From assembly GCA_032154105.1 (NCBI GenBank), contig JALDYI010000008.1, positions 1 through 50,780 of the forward strand: a stretch of DNA of 50,780 nucleotides, in the 5' to 3' direction. Below, one piece after another: positions 7,320 to 15,209 of the stretch. Position 1 is the stretch's first letter. Each line of letters opens with the position of its first letter. Source of the DNA: UBA6022 sp032154105. Lineage in GTDB: Bacteria > Patescibacteriota > Saccharimonadia > Saccharimonadales > Saccharimonadaceae. A program made the translations under genes and the position numbers. The notes under the pieces were generated by a model. It made no database searches and had not been told where the DNA came from. It saw only the letters and a list, made by a program, of their open reading frames with translations.

Positions 7320-7880
7320 ATGGAAAGAGAACAGCAGCCGGAATTTACAATTCGCCCTCCTCGCATCGATGATGCCGAGGCGATTGCTCGGATGCATGCC
7401 TCGTCATGGGAAGACACTTATGTTGACGAAGTGCACGGCGTGACCATGGATTGGATACAGGCGAGGAATCAAGAGTGGAGGCTCTCGTCAGCTGGACTTG
7501 ATCGTCGACGCGACATGATCAAGGAATCTCATGAGAACCCAGCGTATCTTTTTAAAATAGCGACCGATCAGAACGATGAAGTTGTAGGATTTGTGGATGG
7601 CCGCAGAGAGCAGGATGTGCAGTGGCTCCTTGGGCTATACACCGACAAACAGACTCACGGCTCGGGGCTTGGAGAGCGTTTAATAAGAGAATTTGACATA
7701 TGGTCGAGTGACGCTTTGCCCAGTAGACTTGAGGTTGCGAAATATAATGCCCGGGCGATTAGATTTTATGAGAAACAGGGATTTATAATTATTCCCGATT
7801 CAGAGCATTTATTCGCTGATAAGATTGAAACAATTGAGATGATACGCCAACCAAGAAATGGAGATGATGATGAAATTTAA
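7320..7880 (+). CDS. GNAT family N-acetyltransferase
   Basis: A 186-residue GNAT acetyltransferase, predicted to transfer acetyl from acetyl-CoA to an unknown acceptor. The fold elements are visible: the N-terminal FTIRPPRIDDAEAIARMH, the motif A region LLGLYTDKQTHGSGLGERLI with the CoA-binding Q/GxGxG-type loop (GSGLGE), and motif B YNARAIRFYEKQGF near residue 140. It is the first gene downstream of the T-box candidate and overlaps ileS, so it is likely induced together with isoleucyl-tRNA synthetase when charged tRNA-Ile is scarce. The acceptor cannot be inferred. Confidence 0.85.
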   Translation: MEREQQPEFTIRPPRIDDAEAIARMHASSWEDTYVDEVHGVTMDWIQARNQEWRLSSAGLDRRRDMIKESHENPAYLFKIATDQNDEVVGFVDGRREQDVQWLLGLYTDKQTHGSGLGERLIREFDIWSSDALPSRLEVAKYNARAIRFYEKQGFIIIPDSEHLFADKIETIEMIRQPRNGDDDEI

Positions 7881-10728
7881 AGCCAACACACGACGCCGTG
7901 CACTCGAGTACGAAAAAGATATAGTTACCCAGTGGAAGAAGAACAAGACATTTGAAAAATCAGTCGAACAGCGATCGAAAGATAATTCGTATGTCTTTTA
8001 TGATGGCCCTCCGTTTATTTCCGGTGTACCGCACCACGGTACGCTCCTTAGCTCGATCGTGAAGGATGTTGTGCCGCGCTATCAGACGATGAAGGGTAAG
8101 CATGTTGAGCGTGTGTGGGGCTGGGATTGTCATGGGCTGCCGGCTGAGCGTTACACCGAAAAGAAACTAGGTATTAATTCGCGCGAAGAAGTACTGGCCT
8201 ACGGTATTGAAAAGTACATTATCGCTTGTCGCGAGAATATGGTACAGACCAGTAGCCTATGGGAAGATACTGTCGATCGTATTGGCCGTTGGGTTGACTT
8301 CAAGGGTGCCTACAAAACCATGGATAAAGAGTACATGGAGAGTGTGTGGTGGGCATTTAAAAACCTCTATGAAAAAGGCAAGATTTACGAAGGCGAAAAG
8401 GTGCTCATGTACTGTACGCTCGATGCCACGCCGCTTTCGAAAGCGGAAGTGACTATGGATGCTGGCGCCTATCAGGATGTGACTGACCCGTCAGTCTATA
8501 CCAAGTTTAAGCTTGCTGGCGAGAACGTGAGCGTGCTCGCCTGGACGACGACGCCATGGACGCTACCTGCGAACACGGCCGTTGCCGTGAATAAAGATAT
8601 TGACTACCTTGAGGTGGAACTCGATGGAGAGCACCTTATTCTTGCCAAAGAATTGGCTGGAAAAGTACTCACCGATGCTAAGCATCAGGCTTTGAGCTAC
8701 GGAGTTGTTCGCACGCTCAAGGGTGAAGAACTGGTGGGTAAATCGTATGAACCACTCTTTGGTGTAGATCGTGGCGAAAATGCTCACAAGATCTGGCACG
8801 CAGATTACGTCAGTGTCGAAGACGGATCGGGTATTGTGCATATCGCACCGGCGTACGGTGAAGAGGACTTCGAGATGGCGAAGCGCGAAAAGATCCCGGT
8901 TGTTCACGTGATTGACGAAAACGGCCATTACACCGAAACCGAATGGAAGGGTGAGAATGTCTGGGAGATCAATAAGACGATCGCTAAGGTTCTCCATGAG
9001 CGTGGTACGGTTTGGAAAATTGATTACATCCGTCACAGTTACCCGCACTGTCACCGCTGTGGAACGCGCCTGATGTATCGCGCGCACCCTAGCTGGTTTA
9101 TGGATATCGACCAGCAGCGTGAGACGATGCTTGAAAAGAACGGCAATGTTAACTGGTTTCCTGAGCATGTAAAGAATGGTCGTTTTGCAAAGACGATCGA
9201 ACAGGCACCTGACTGGAACTTGTCACGCGATCGCTTCTGGGCGACGGCCATGCCGGTATGGAAGGGAACTGATAAAGATGGCAAGGTGCACGTGAAGGTT
9301 GTCGGTAGCTATGTCGAACTCAAAGAGCTGAGCGGTGTTGAGCTTGATGATTACCATCGTCCGTGGGTAGATGATATTACGTTTGAAATCGACGGTGTGA
9401 CGTACGAGCGTATCGACAAAGTGATGGACAGCTGGTTTGAAGCGGGAAGTATGCCGTTTGCCCAGTTCCATTATCCGTTTGAAAACAAGCAAAAATTCGA
9501 AGCCAATTTCCCGGGCGATTTCATCGTTGAATATATAGGTCAGGTTCGTGCGTGGTTCTACTATATGCATTCAATGAGTGTGGCACTGTTTGGTGAAAAC
9601 TCATTTAAGAACGTTATCGTAACTGGAAACGTGGCCGGTAATGACGGTCGCAAAATGAGTAAGAGCTACGGCAACTACACCGATCCGAATCTGCTTATGG
9701 ACCAATATTCGGCCGACAGCCTGCGCTTCTTGCTCCTGCAGAGCCCACTCCTAAACGGAGAGGACTTTGCACTTCAGGATAAAGAGGTTGGTGATGTGGC
9801 GCGCAAACTCAGTATGATCTGGAACATGTACGACTTCTTTACGATGTACGCCGAAGTTGACGGCTGGGAGTTTGAGGGTGATCTGTCAGATCCAAGTGAG
9901 GTGCTTGAAAATCCGCTCGACCAGTGGATTGTGAGCCGCGTGCATCAACTCACCGGGGAAGTTGAAAAGCACATGGATGCCTACGATATTCCAAATGCCG
10001 TTAAGCCGATCTTGCCATTTATTGAAGATGCCAGTAACTGGTACGTCCGCCGTAGTCGTCGCCGCTTCTGGAAGTCGGGTGACGATACCGACAAGAACAA
10101 TGCGTATCGTACGCTTCACTATGTACTCGTTCGTTTGAGCCACGTACTGGCACCGTTTACGCCATTCCTCGCCGAGGAGCTGTACCAAAAACTCACTGGC
10201 GGCGAGAGCGTACACTTACTCGATTGGCCGGCTGCCGGTCATGTCAATGAGCTTGTCGTGCAGGATATGGAAACGGTGCGTGATTACGTCAACCAGGCGC
10301 TCAGTATCCGCGCCAAGGAACGCCTGAAGATTCGCCAGCCACTCGCTAGCGTGACCGTGCCGAGCCTAGGGGAGTTCGTTGACTTTGCTGATATCTTGAC
10401 TGAAGAGTTGAATGTCAAAAAGGTGAAACAGGGAGAGGAGCTGGCGCTTGATCTCGTCTTGACCGATGAGTTGAAGCGTGAAGGCTTGATGCGCGAAGTG
10501 ATTCGTCACGTACAAAGCGCGCGTAAGACTGCCGGACTTAACGTCGACGATCATATCAGGCTTAGTCTTGTGTCTGAGGACGTGGATGTGCGCCGGGCGA
10601 TAGACGAGCACGAGGCGACGATTGCCGCTGAAACACTTGCCGATAGTGTAACGTCTGATATCTACGACTACACAGCAACGGTCAAGGTCGAAGGTGCCGA
10701 GCTGACGCTCGCACTGCAAAAGGCATAA
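7870..10728 (+). CDS. ileS: isoleucyl-tRNA synthetase (eukaryote-like, type 2)
   Basis: A class I synthetase of 952 residues from this start, charging tRNA-Ile. The HIGH signature appears as HHGT at 55-58 inside DGPPFISGVPHHGTLL and the KMSKS loop is intact at 595-599. The DGPPF...PHHG and WGWDCHGLPAE segments match the type 2 subclass, which is also found in eukaryotes. The CP1 editing domain (LAWTTTPWTLPANTAVAV) is present, as is a zinc-type CHRCG. Of four nearby ATGs (7858, 7864, 7867, 7870), the last is chosen because GGAG at 7860-7863 then lies 6 nt upstream. It overlaps the GNAT gene and ends before a strong terminator. Confidence 0.96.
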   Translation: MKFKANTRRRALEYEKDIVTQWKKNKTFEKSVEQRSKDNSYVFYDGPPFISGVPHHGTLLSSIVKDVVPRYQTMKGKHVERVWGWDCHGLPAERYTEKKLGINSREEVLAYGIEKYIIACRENMVQTSSLWEDTVDRIGRWVDFKGAYKTMDKEYMESVWWAFKNLYEKGKIYEGEKVLMYCTLDATPLSKAEVTMDAGAYQDVTDPSVYTKFKLAGENVSVLAWTTTPWTLPANTAVAVNKDIDYLEVELDGEHLILAKELAGKVLTDAKHQALSYGVVRTLKGEELVGKSYEPLFGVDRGENAHKIWHADYVSVEDGSGIVHIAPAYGEEDFEMAKREKIPVVHVIDENGHYTETEWKGENVWEINKTIAKVLHERGTVWKIDYIRHSYPHCHRCGTRLMYRAHPSWFMDIDQQRETMLEKNGNVNWFPEHVKNGRFAKTIEQAPDWNLSRDRFWATAMPVWKGTDKDGKVHVKVVGSYVELKELSGVELDDYHRPWVDDITFEIDGVTYERIDKVMDSWFEAGSMPFAQFHYPFENKQKFEANFPGDFIVEYIGQVRAWFYYMHSMSVALFGENSFKNVIVTGNVAGNDGRKMSKSYGNYTDPNLLMDQYSADSLRFLLLQSPLLNGEDFALQDKEVGDVARKLSMIWNMYDFFTMYAEVDGWEFEGDLSDPSEVLENPLDQWIVSRVHQLTGEVEKHMDAYDIPNAVKPILPFIEDASNWYVRRSRRRFWKSGDDTDKNNAYRTLHYVLVRLSHVLAPFTPFLAEELYQKLTGGESVHLLDWPAAGHVNELVVQDMETVRDYVNQALSIRAKERLKIRQPLASVTVPSLGEFVDFADILTEELNVKKVKQGEELALDLVLTDELKREGLMREVIRHVQSARKTAGLNVDDHIRLSLVSEDVDVRRAIDEHEATIAAETLADSVTSDIYDYTATVKVEGAELTLALQKA

Positions 10729-10737
10729 CGACGCATG

Positions 10738-10777
10738 GCATAAAATAACCCGCTCACATGAGCGGGTTATTTTATGC
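10738..10777. terminator. bidirectional intrinsic terminator between ileS and the LiaF-like gene
   Basis: A perfect 18-bp stem (GCATAAAATAACCCGCTC and its complement) closes on an ACAT loop. A-runs and T-runs flank the GC-rich core on each strand, so it can stop both ileS and the convergent LiaF-like transcript. Confidence 0.9.
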
Positions 10778-10788
10778 GGACATAGATA

Positions 10789-11454
10789 CTAGTGCTTGAT
10801 TTCAACGCCGCCCAGCGCAACGGTACCAACGATTGTCAGCACTGGAGCTTTTGGCTTGTCGGTAACATTGGTTTTGTTCTCAATACCACCAAGGATTGGC
10901 ATGACTTGAGATCGAATAACCCAATGCTCTGGGACTTTTAGCTCAACACCACCGCAGAGTACAAAGACATCAAGCGTCGCCTCTTTCTTGATGGTTGCAT
11001 GACGAAGATCAAGTACGACACCGCCGAGTATAGCTGTTGCTTTGCCGCCCTGGTAGTCGTCTGATTCGTTCTTTGTATCAACGCCGCCAAGTAGGGCAGA
11101 TACGTCATCGAGTTTGCTTGCTTCAGCTTTCACACGATGCGCAGATTGACGAGTGATAACAGATAGTCCAATAGCGATAATGATAGCAGGCCAGAATAGT
11201 TGGAAGATGCTAAATTCGATAACACCAAATTCGCGCAGCTGCCAGAGGATGCCCGCTACAATGACGAGGATTCCCCACGCGTACTGACGGGGGTTGTTGA
11301 GCAAAATAAGGCCACCGCCGATGACAACGAGTACGGGCCACCACGAAGCGAAGATGTGATTAAGGTTGAGTATATCGAGGCTACTAAGAAGGGCAACAAT
11401 ACCGACTCCTATAATGGCCGCCCCTGTGGCTGTGCGTGCTATGTGTGTATTCAT
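10789..11454 (-). CDS. LiaF-like membrane protein (LiaI/LiaF TM region plus DUF2154-type C-terminal domain)
   Basis: A 221-residue protein with about four closely packed hydrophobic helices in residues 8-100 (including ASWWPVLVVIGGGLILL and FWPAIIIAIGLSVI), then a soluble domain with repeated ILGGV/LLGGV/LCGGV motifs typical of the cell-wall-active antibiotic response (LiaF-like) C-terminal region. In Firmicutes LiaF restrains the LiaRS envelope-stress system. No two-component genes are adjacent here, so the role is probably a generic envelope sensor. It is convergent with ileS and shares its terminator. Confidence 0.8.
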   Translation of the reverse strand: MNTHIARTATGAAIIGVGIVALLSSLDILNLNHIFASWWPVLVVIGGGLILLNNPRQYAWGILVIVAGILWQLREFGVIEFSIFQLFWPAIIIAIGLSVITRQSAHRVKAEASKLDDVSALLGGVDTKNESDDYQGGKATAILGGVVLDLRHATIKKEATLDVFVLCGGVELKVPEHWVIRSQVMPILGGIENKTNVTDKPKAPVLTIVGTVALGGVEIKH

Positions 11455-11500
11455 GCCCCCAGTGTACCATAAGCTGAATCACTGCGAGGCTCTCTGTGTA

Positions 11501-11529
11501 TTGACATTTTATAGTATTTATGCTAATTT
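11501..11529 (+). promoter_or_regulatory. consensus promoter of the small acidic protein gene
   Basis: TTGACA (11501-11506), a 17-nt spacer and TAATTT (11524-11529) form one of the most canonical promoters in the window. The start would be near 11536, giving a leader of about 28 nt without a clear ribosome-binding site. Confidence 0.65.
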
Positions 11530-11563
11530 ATAAATCAGTACACTAACTAAAACAAAAAAACAC

Positions 11564-11767
11564 ATGTCATTATTCCACCATATTTCACTACCAAAAATAG
11601 ATCCCCTCGGCGGCGGGTTGGCTGAAGAGATTGCCGCTGAGCAGCAGGGAGACGAGATTATTACGCTCGAAGAGAGTGTTGACGAAGGAAAGCTTTCGTC
11701 ATTTTGGAATAGCGTCGAGCAGGATATTGAGCAGGATCCCGAGTGGTTCGACTTTAGTAACGACTAA
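11564..11767 (+). CDS. small acidic protein of unknown function
   Basis: A 67-residue protein that I do not recognise. It has about 17 Asp/Glu, only two Lys and no Arg, with aromatic residues near the end (SFWNSVEQDIEQDPEWFDF). There is no signal peptide or membrane segment. A consensus promoter precedes it, which argues that it is expressed. No Shine-Dalgarno is seen before the ATG. It lies 29 nt upstream of the zincin gene, which has its own -10 box. The composition would suit an intrinsically disordered or nucleic-acid-mimicking binding partner, but that is speculation. Confidence 0.65.
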   Translation: MSLFHHISLPKIDPLGGGLAEEIAAEQQGDEIITLEESVDEGKLSSFWNSVEQDIEQDPEWFDFSND

Positions 11768-11784
11768 TACTATATTTAATATAG

Positions 11785-11790
11785 TATAAT
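11785..11790 (+). promoter_or_regulatory. TATAAT box giving a leaderless zincin mRNA
   Basis: TATAAT ends 6 nt before the ATG at 11797, so the expected transcription start falls on or next to the start codon. The box lies in an AT-rich imperfect palindrome after the acidic-protein stop codon. Confidence 0.65.
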
Positions 11791-11796
11791 ACGAAT

Positions 11797-12177
11797 ATGC
11801 AGATTATTTCCGATGAGCAATTTGACCAACTGATTACGCGTGCGATGGACGAGCTACCGCAGCGGTATATTCGAGGTCTTGATAATGTCGCGATTATCTA
11901 CGCCGACGAGCCAACCTCTGAGCAAAAGGAGAAGATGCATCTTGATAACAACCATCTACTACTTGGGTTGTATGAGGGCATTCCTATGACTAAGCGTGGC
12001 GCAGGATACACCTTTGTGCTGCCTGATAAAATCACGCTATTTAAATATCCTATCGCAGCTGTCTCCAGTGACGAAGCGAGTTTTTTTGAGCAGATCAAGC
12101 GGACACTCTGGCACGAGATGGCGCATTTTTACGGCTTGAACCACGCCGATATGGACAGGCTGCAGAGGCGCGACTAG
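11797..12177 (+). CDS. zincin-like metallopeptidase family protein
   Basis: A 126-residue protein resembling the minimal zincin family (PF06262-like). The hallmark is LWHEMAHFYGLNH near residue 107-119, an HExxHxxGxxH arrangement with three histidines. Members I recall usually have Asp at the last position, so this resembles the metzincin zinc site more closely. The start of the domain (FDQLITRAMDELP) also fits. There is no signal peptide, so it is cytoplasmic. It is preceded by a start-proximal TATAAT. Substrates are unknown, and proteolytic activity has not been shown for most of this family. Confidence 0.85.
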   Translation: MQIISDEQFDQLITRAMDELPQRYIRGLDNVAIIYADEPTSEQKEKMHLDNNHLLLGLYEGIPMTKRGAGYTFVLPDKITLFKYPIAAVSSDEASFFEQIKRTLWHEMAHFYGLNHADMDRLQRRD

Positions 12178-12186
12178 TCGGTATCG

Positions 12187-12195
12187 TGGTATACT
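12187..12195 (+). promoter_or_regulatory. extended -10 promoter of the secreted anchored protein gene
   Basis: TGG-TATACT just after the zincin stop codon. It predicts a start near 12202 and a purine-rich leader of about 37 nt that includes GAGGATGGGGGA. Confidence 0.55.
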
Positions 12196-12238
12196 GGGTA
12201 CATCAACATATCTCGTAGAGGATGGGGGATAGGGTAGC

Positions 12239-12793
12239 GTGAGACGGTTCGAGTTGTTCATATGCCAGCACGGGAAAATCCTGATTCTTTGCCTTGTTCT
12301 TTGTGTCACGTGTAGTATGCTGTCTGCACATTCTGCCAGTGCCTTAACTGGAAAGGATATCGAAGAGCTTCGTCGTGAAATTCGTGAGTTTCGTCTTCTG
12401 GAGAAGCAGCGAGCAGTCAGCGAGCCGGGTGGCAACGCGACATTTCCAGCTGCGTCGTCCGAGTCGGGAGTTGCCTCTGGGGTTACAGGCGAGAATGGTA
12501 CCGCGGATTCAGCGGCTAAAAGTATCGAGCCCTTGCCGGCGATTGATACATCACCTGTGTCGCACTCGTCACTTGCAATACCTGCTCTTGATACTATGGT
12601 TACTGCGCGCACGGCAAGCGTCGTGAATCCTGCAGCAAGTAGCTCGTCGAGTGCTGCAATTGAGACAAGTGCATCGGGATGGCGAATAGGGGGAGGAGCC
12701 TGGTATCTTTGGCTCTCACCGTTACTTGTACTTATTGCGGGAGCGTATTGGTACTGGAAGCGATATATGGCAGTCGCTGATGCGAGGCAGTAG
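12239..12793 (+). CDS. secreted protein with signal peptide and C-terminal membrane anchor, unknown function
   Basis: A 184-residue orphan with a GTG start. Residues 12-36 form a signal peptide (ILILCLVLCVTCSMLSAHSASA). A charged helical segment follows (KDIEELRREIREFRLLEKQR, about 40-60), then a Ser/Ala/Thr-rich low-complexity stretch, and a C-terminal hydrophobic helix (WYLWLSPLLVLIAGAYWYW) with a positively charged end. This is a surface protein tethered at its C terminus, but no LPxTG motif is visible. An antisense frame over the same region is considered a shadow. No family is recognised. Confidence 0.6.
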   Translation: MRRFELFICQHGKILILCLVLCVTCSMLSAHSASALTGKDIEELRREIREFRLLEKQRAVSEPGGNATFPAASSESGVASGVTGENGTADSAAKSIEPLPAIDTSPVSHSSLAIPALDTMVTARTASVVNPAASSSSSAAIETSASGWRIGGGAWYLWLSPLLVLIAGAYWYWKRYMAVADARQ

Positions 12794-12817
12794 AGTCTAA
12801 GCAGTACGCATGAGGAC

Positions 12818-12846
12818 TTGATAGAAGTGATGCTATCTGTTACAAT
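12818..12846 (+). promoter_or_regulatory. promoter of rplU
   Basis: TTGATA (12818-12823), a 17-nt spacer and TACAAT (12841-12846) with an upstream TGT that makes an extended -10. An AAAAGGA ribosome-binding site lies before the rplU ATG. Confidence 0.65.
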
Positions 12847-12881
12847 GTAAAACTGATTGATTAATAACAAAAGGAATCATA

Positions 12882-13190
12882 ATGTCAAAAGCAGTCGTTA
12901 AGATCGGCGGAAAACAATTCGTTGTTGCCGAAAAAGAGACCCTCCTGGTGGACCTCCTCCCGGAAGGCACAAAAGAGCTCACGCTTGATGCACTGTTGGT
13001 GATTGATGGCGATACAACGACTGTCGGAACACCAACTGTAAAGGGTGTAAAGGTAGTTGCAAAGGTCATCGAAGATCTTGTAAAGGGTGACAAAATTCGT
13101 ATCATTCGCTACAAAGCGAAGAAGCGCGTTCACAAAGAGAACGGTCACCGCCAAAAGTACTCAAAGATTGAAATTAGTTCAATCAAGTAA
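12882..13190 (+). CDS. rplU: 50S ribosomal protein L21
   Basis: A 102-residue L21, a 23S rRNA-binding protein of the large subunit. Diagnostic parts are the N-terminal AVVKIGGKQFVVAE and the C-terminal IIRYKAKKRVHKENGHRQKYSKIEI. It has its own promoter and a strong terminator. The usual partner rpmA (L27) is not adjacent, so L21 is monocistronic here. Confidence 0.96.
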   Translation: MSKAVVKIGGKQFVVAEKETLLVDLLPEGTKELTLDALLVIDGDTTTVGTPTVKGVKVVAKVIEDLVKGDKIRIIRYKAKKRVHKENGHRQKYSKIEISSIK

Positions 13191-13196
13191 GTTACA

Positions 13197-13226
13197 AAAA
13201 AACCTCGCTGAGAAGCGAGGTTTTTT
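13197..13226. terminator. intrinsic terminator after rplU
   Basis: CCTCGCT and AGCGAGG pair around a GAGA loop, flanked by six A and six T. It stops rplU and could also act on the convergent mannosyltransferase transcript. Confidence 0.9.
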
Positions 13227-13251
13227 AATGATTCATTTTTTGAACTACTGG

Positions 13252-14358
13252 CTAAGCGACCCAGTAGTCATTCATAAAGAGAAGGATATTCCATGCGAGC
13301 AGGAAGGCTGACGTTGCGATATAGAATGTCTTTAGTAGCGCTGGCTTTGACTCAAAGTAGAGTGCCAGGGCAAGGAAGAGTGGTGGCAGTGCGAGCATGT
13401 AGCGGTTTAGGCTGTCGAGGCGGCCACTTGAGAGCGGTATGAGAATAAAGATGAGACAGTAGATAAACCAGGTCTTGCCGAGGTACTTCCAAACCGCCCA
13501 GAGCATTGCGCCGAGCACTGGGAGATACCATAAGTATGGTGGACGAAATGACGAAATGAGATTTTCGATAATGTTGCTATTAAGCCGTCCCCAGTTTTGC
13601 TGCGCGGCGATAAATTCAAATGGATTACCGAACGTTATCCAGAGATATGTCATGTAGGCGATAAGCCCGAGTGGAGCGGCAATGACGGGAATGAGCTTCT
13701 TCCAGTTTGACCATTTGCGGGCAAATAGATAGTCGAGTAGGAAGAAGATAGCCAGTGCGCCACCTTGAACGCGTGTCGCAGTTACGAATATGACAGCAAG
13801 AGCTGCGAGCCAGTAGTTACCTTTTCGGTAGGCAAAGAGGGCGGAAATAGTGACAAAGACAAACAGACTTTCTGAGTAGCCGAGTGCCATATAAAAAGAG
13901 GTTGGGAACAAGGCGATAAGGCCGATAACCGCCCATGGCGATAGCTTTGAGTTGCGCTGCTTTAGCTCAAAGCGAAGCCAGTAGGCAAGTACGATAGTGC
14001 TGGCAATGAGGAAGCTAAAGCTGACGATAAAGAGAGAGAGGCTAATACTTGCACCGCTGGCGTAGCTCACTCCTTTGACAAGAAGCGGATAGAGCGGGAA
14101 GAAGGCGGTCTCCATCGGGACGTATCCATCGGTGGCGATGGTCCGGTAGTGATTGCTGTCGTAGCGCAGGAATGAATTGATGGGATCGGCTGGGATGCTT
14201 CGACCAAAGGCTGGTGCTTCTTTGTTGGTCGTAAAGTCAAATAAGCTCGCATCGGCGTAGGCACCAATGCCAGCAAACGCAAGGATAAATGCCAGGCCGG
14301 CTAGCGACGATTTTGCCCATAATGGGAGTTGCTTGATATGCATAATAAAAGTATTCAT
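13252..14358 (-). CDS. PIG-V-like mannosyltransferase, multi-pass membrane glycosyltransferase
   Basis: A 368-residue protein with about nine or ten hydrophobic helices. The extracytoplasmic loop after helix 1 holds RYDSNHYRTIA (about 65-75) followed by FFPLYPLLVK. ALFPTSFYMALGYSESLFVF and the TRVQGG segment are further hallmarks of the GT-C family related to PIG-V (Mannosyl_trans2). Such enzymes use lipid-linked sugars; here it probably adds sugars to surface polymers or lipids. It diverges from parA with 86 nt between the starts. Acceptor and sugar are not deducible. Confidence 0.82.
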   Translation of the reverse strand: MNTFIMHIKQLPLWAKSSLAGLAFILAFAGIGAYADASLFDFTTNKEAPAFGRSIPADPINSFLRYDSNHYRTIATDGYVPMETAFFPLYPLLVKGVSYASGASISLSLFIVSFSFLIASTIVLAYWLRFELKQRNSKLSPWAVIGLIALFPTSFYMALGYSESLFVFVTISALFAYRKGNYWLAALAVIFVTATRVQGGALAIFFLLDYLFARKWSNWKKLIPVIAAPLGLIAYMTYLWITFGNPFEFIAAQQNWGRLNSNIIENLISSFRPPYLWYLPVLGAMLWAVWKYLGKTWFIYCLIFILIPLSSGRLDSLNRYMLALPPLFLALALYFESKPALLKTFYIATSAFLLAWNILLFMNDYWVA

Positions 14359-14406
14359 AGATGGTCCAAGTATATCATGGCTAGATATGTTATTTAATTC
14401 CGCTCG

Positions 14407-14415
14407 TGCTACAAT
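14407..14415 (+). promoter_or_regulatory. extended -10 promoter of parAB
   Basis: TGC-TACAAT upstream of parA, giving a leader of roughly 20 nt with a purine-rich AAGAGGGAAG ribosome-binding site before the GTG at 14445. Confidence 0.55.
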
Positions 14416-14444
14416 AGGATGAAAGAAGAGGGAAGATATAAACA

Positions 14445-15209
14445 GTGGCGACCGTTATTTCAGTGACCAACCAAAAAGGTGGTGTCGGCAAGACAACCAG
14501 CAGTGTTAATATAGCTTATTTCTTGGCAAAAGCCGGGAAGAAGACACTTTTGATCGACTTCGATCCGCAGGGCAATGCAACAAGCGGACTTGGTATCGAT
14601 AAGCAGCAGCTGACCGCAACAATGAAGGATGTCATTCTTGAGGAGAAGGATCTTTCCGAGGTGATCATGCCTACCGAGCACAAGCAGCTATTTCTTGCAC
14701 CGACAACGCCGCATCTTGCCAATACGGAAGTCGAGCTTGCGCAGGCCGATCACCGTTTTTCACGCTTGAAAATGGCAATTGAAAAGGTGAGTGGGGAATA
14801 TGATTTTATTATTATTGATAGCCCACCAAGCTTGAGTCTCTTGACGGTGAATGGTTTGATCGCCGCAAGGTATGTACTTTTGCCTGTTCAGGCTGAGTTT
14901 TACGCGCTTGAAGGCCTTGGGCAGCTGCTTGAGACGATGAAACTGGTTCGTAAGAGTATGAACCCGACGCTTGAGTTGCTCGGCGTGTTGCCGACAATGA
15001 TGGATAGTCGTACGACACTCAGTAACCAAGTGCACGAAGAGATTAAGAAGCATTTCCCTGGGAAAGTATTTGAGACGACGATTCCGCGCAATATTCGCCT
15101 GGCCGAAGCGCCAAGTCATGGATTGCCGGTTGGCGCGTATGATCGTTTTTCAAAAGGCTCTCGAGCCTATAAGGCTGTAACGAAGGAGGTGCTTGATCGT
15201 GTCGCTTAA
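14445..15209 (+). CDS. parA: chromosome partitioning ATPase ParA/Soj
   Basis: A 254-residue Walker-type ATPase that drives chromosome segregation with ParB. The deviant Walker A motif NQKGGVGKTTSSVN is at residues 8-21, with both the signature lysine (KGG) and GKT. The A' motif LIDFDPQGNATSGL and the Walker B region DFIIIDSPPSL follow. The GTG start gives the usual MATVISVTNQKGG. It overlaps the parB start region by about 11 nt, a standard parAB operon. Confidence 0.96.
   Translation: MATVISVTNQKGGVGKTTSSVNIAYFLAKAGKKTLLIDFDPQGNATSGLGIDKQQLTATMKDVILEEKDLSEVIMPTEHKQLFLAPTTPHLANTEVELAQADHRFSRLKMAIEKVSGEYDFIIIDSPPSLSLLTVNGLIAARYVLLPVQAEFYALEGLGQLLETMKLVRKSMNPTLELLGVLPTMMDSRTTLSNQVHEEIKKHFPGKVFETTIPRNIRLAEAPSHGLPVGAYDRFSKGSRAYKAVTKEVLDRVA

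Noticed and set aside
12037..12870. A 277-codon open frame on the minus strand
   Set aside because: It covers the zincin 3' end, the whole secreted-protein gene and the rplU promoter. It has low-complexity content without motifs, while the plus-strand frame has a signal peptide and anchor.
14359..14444. parS site near parAB
   Set aside because: No TGTTTCACGTGAAACA-like palindrome is visible here or elsewhere in the window.
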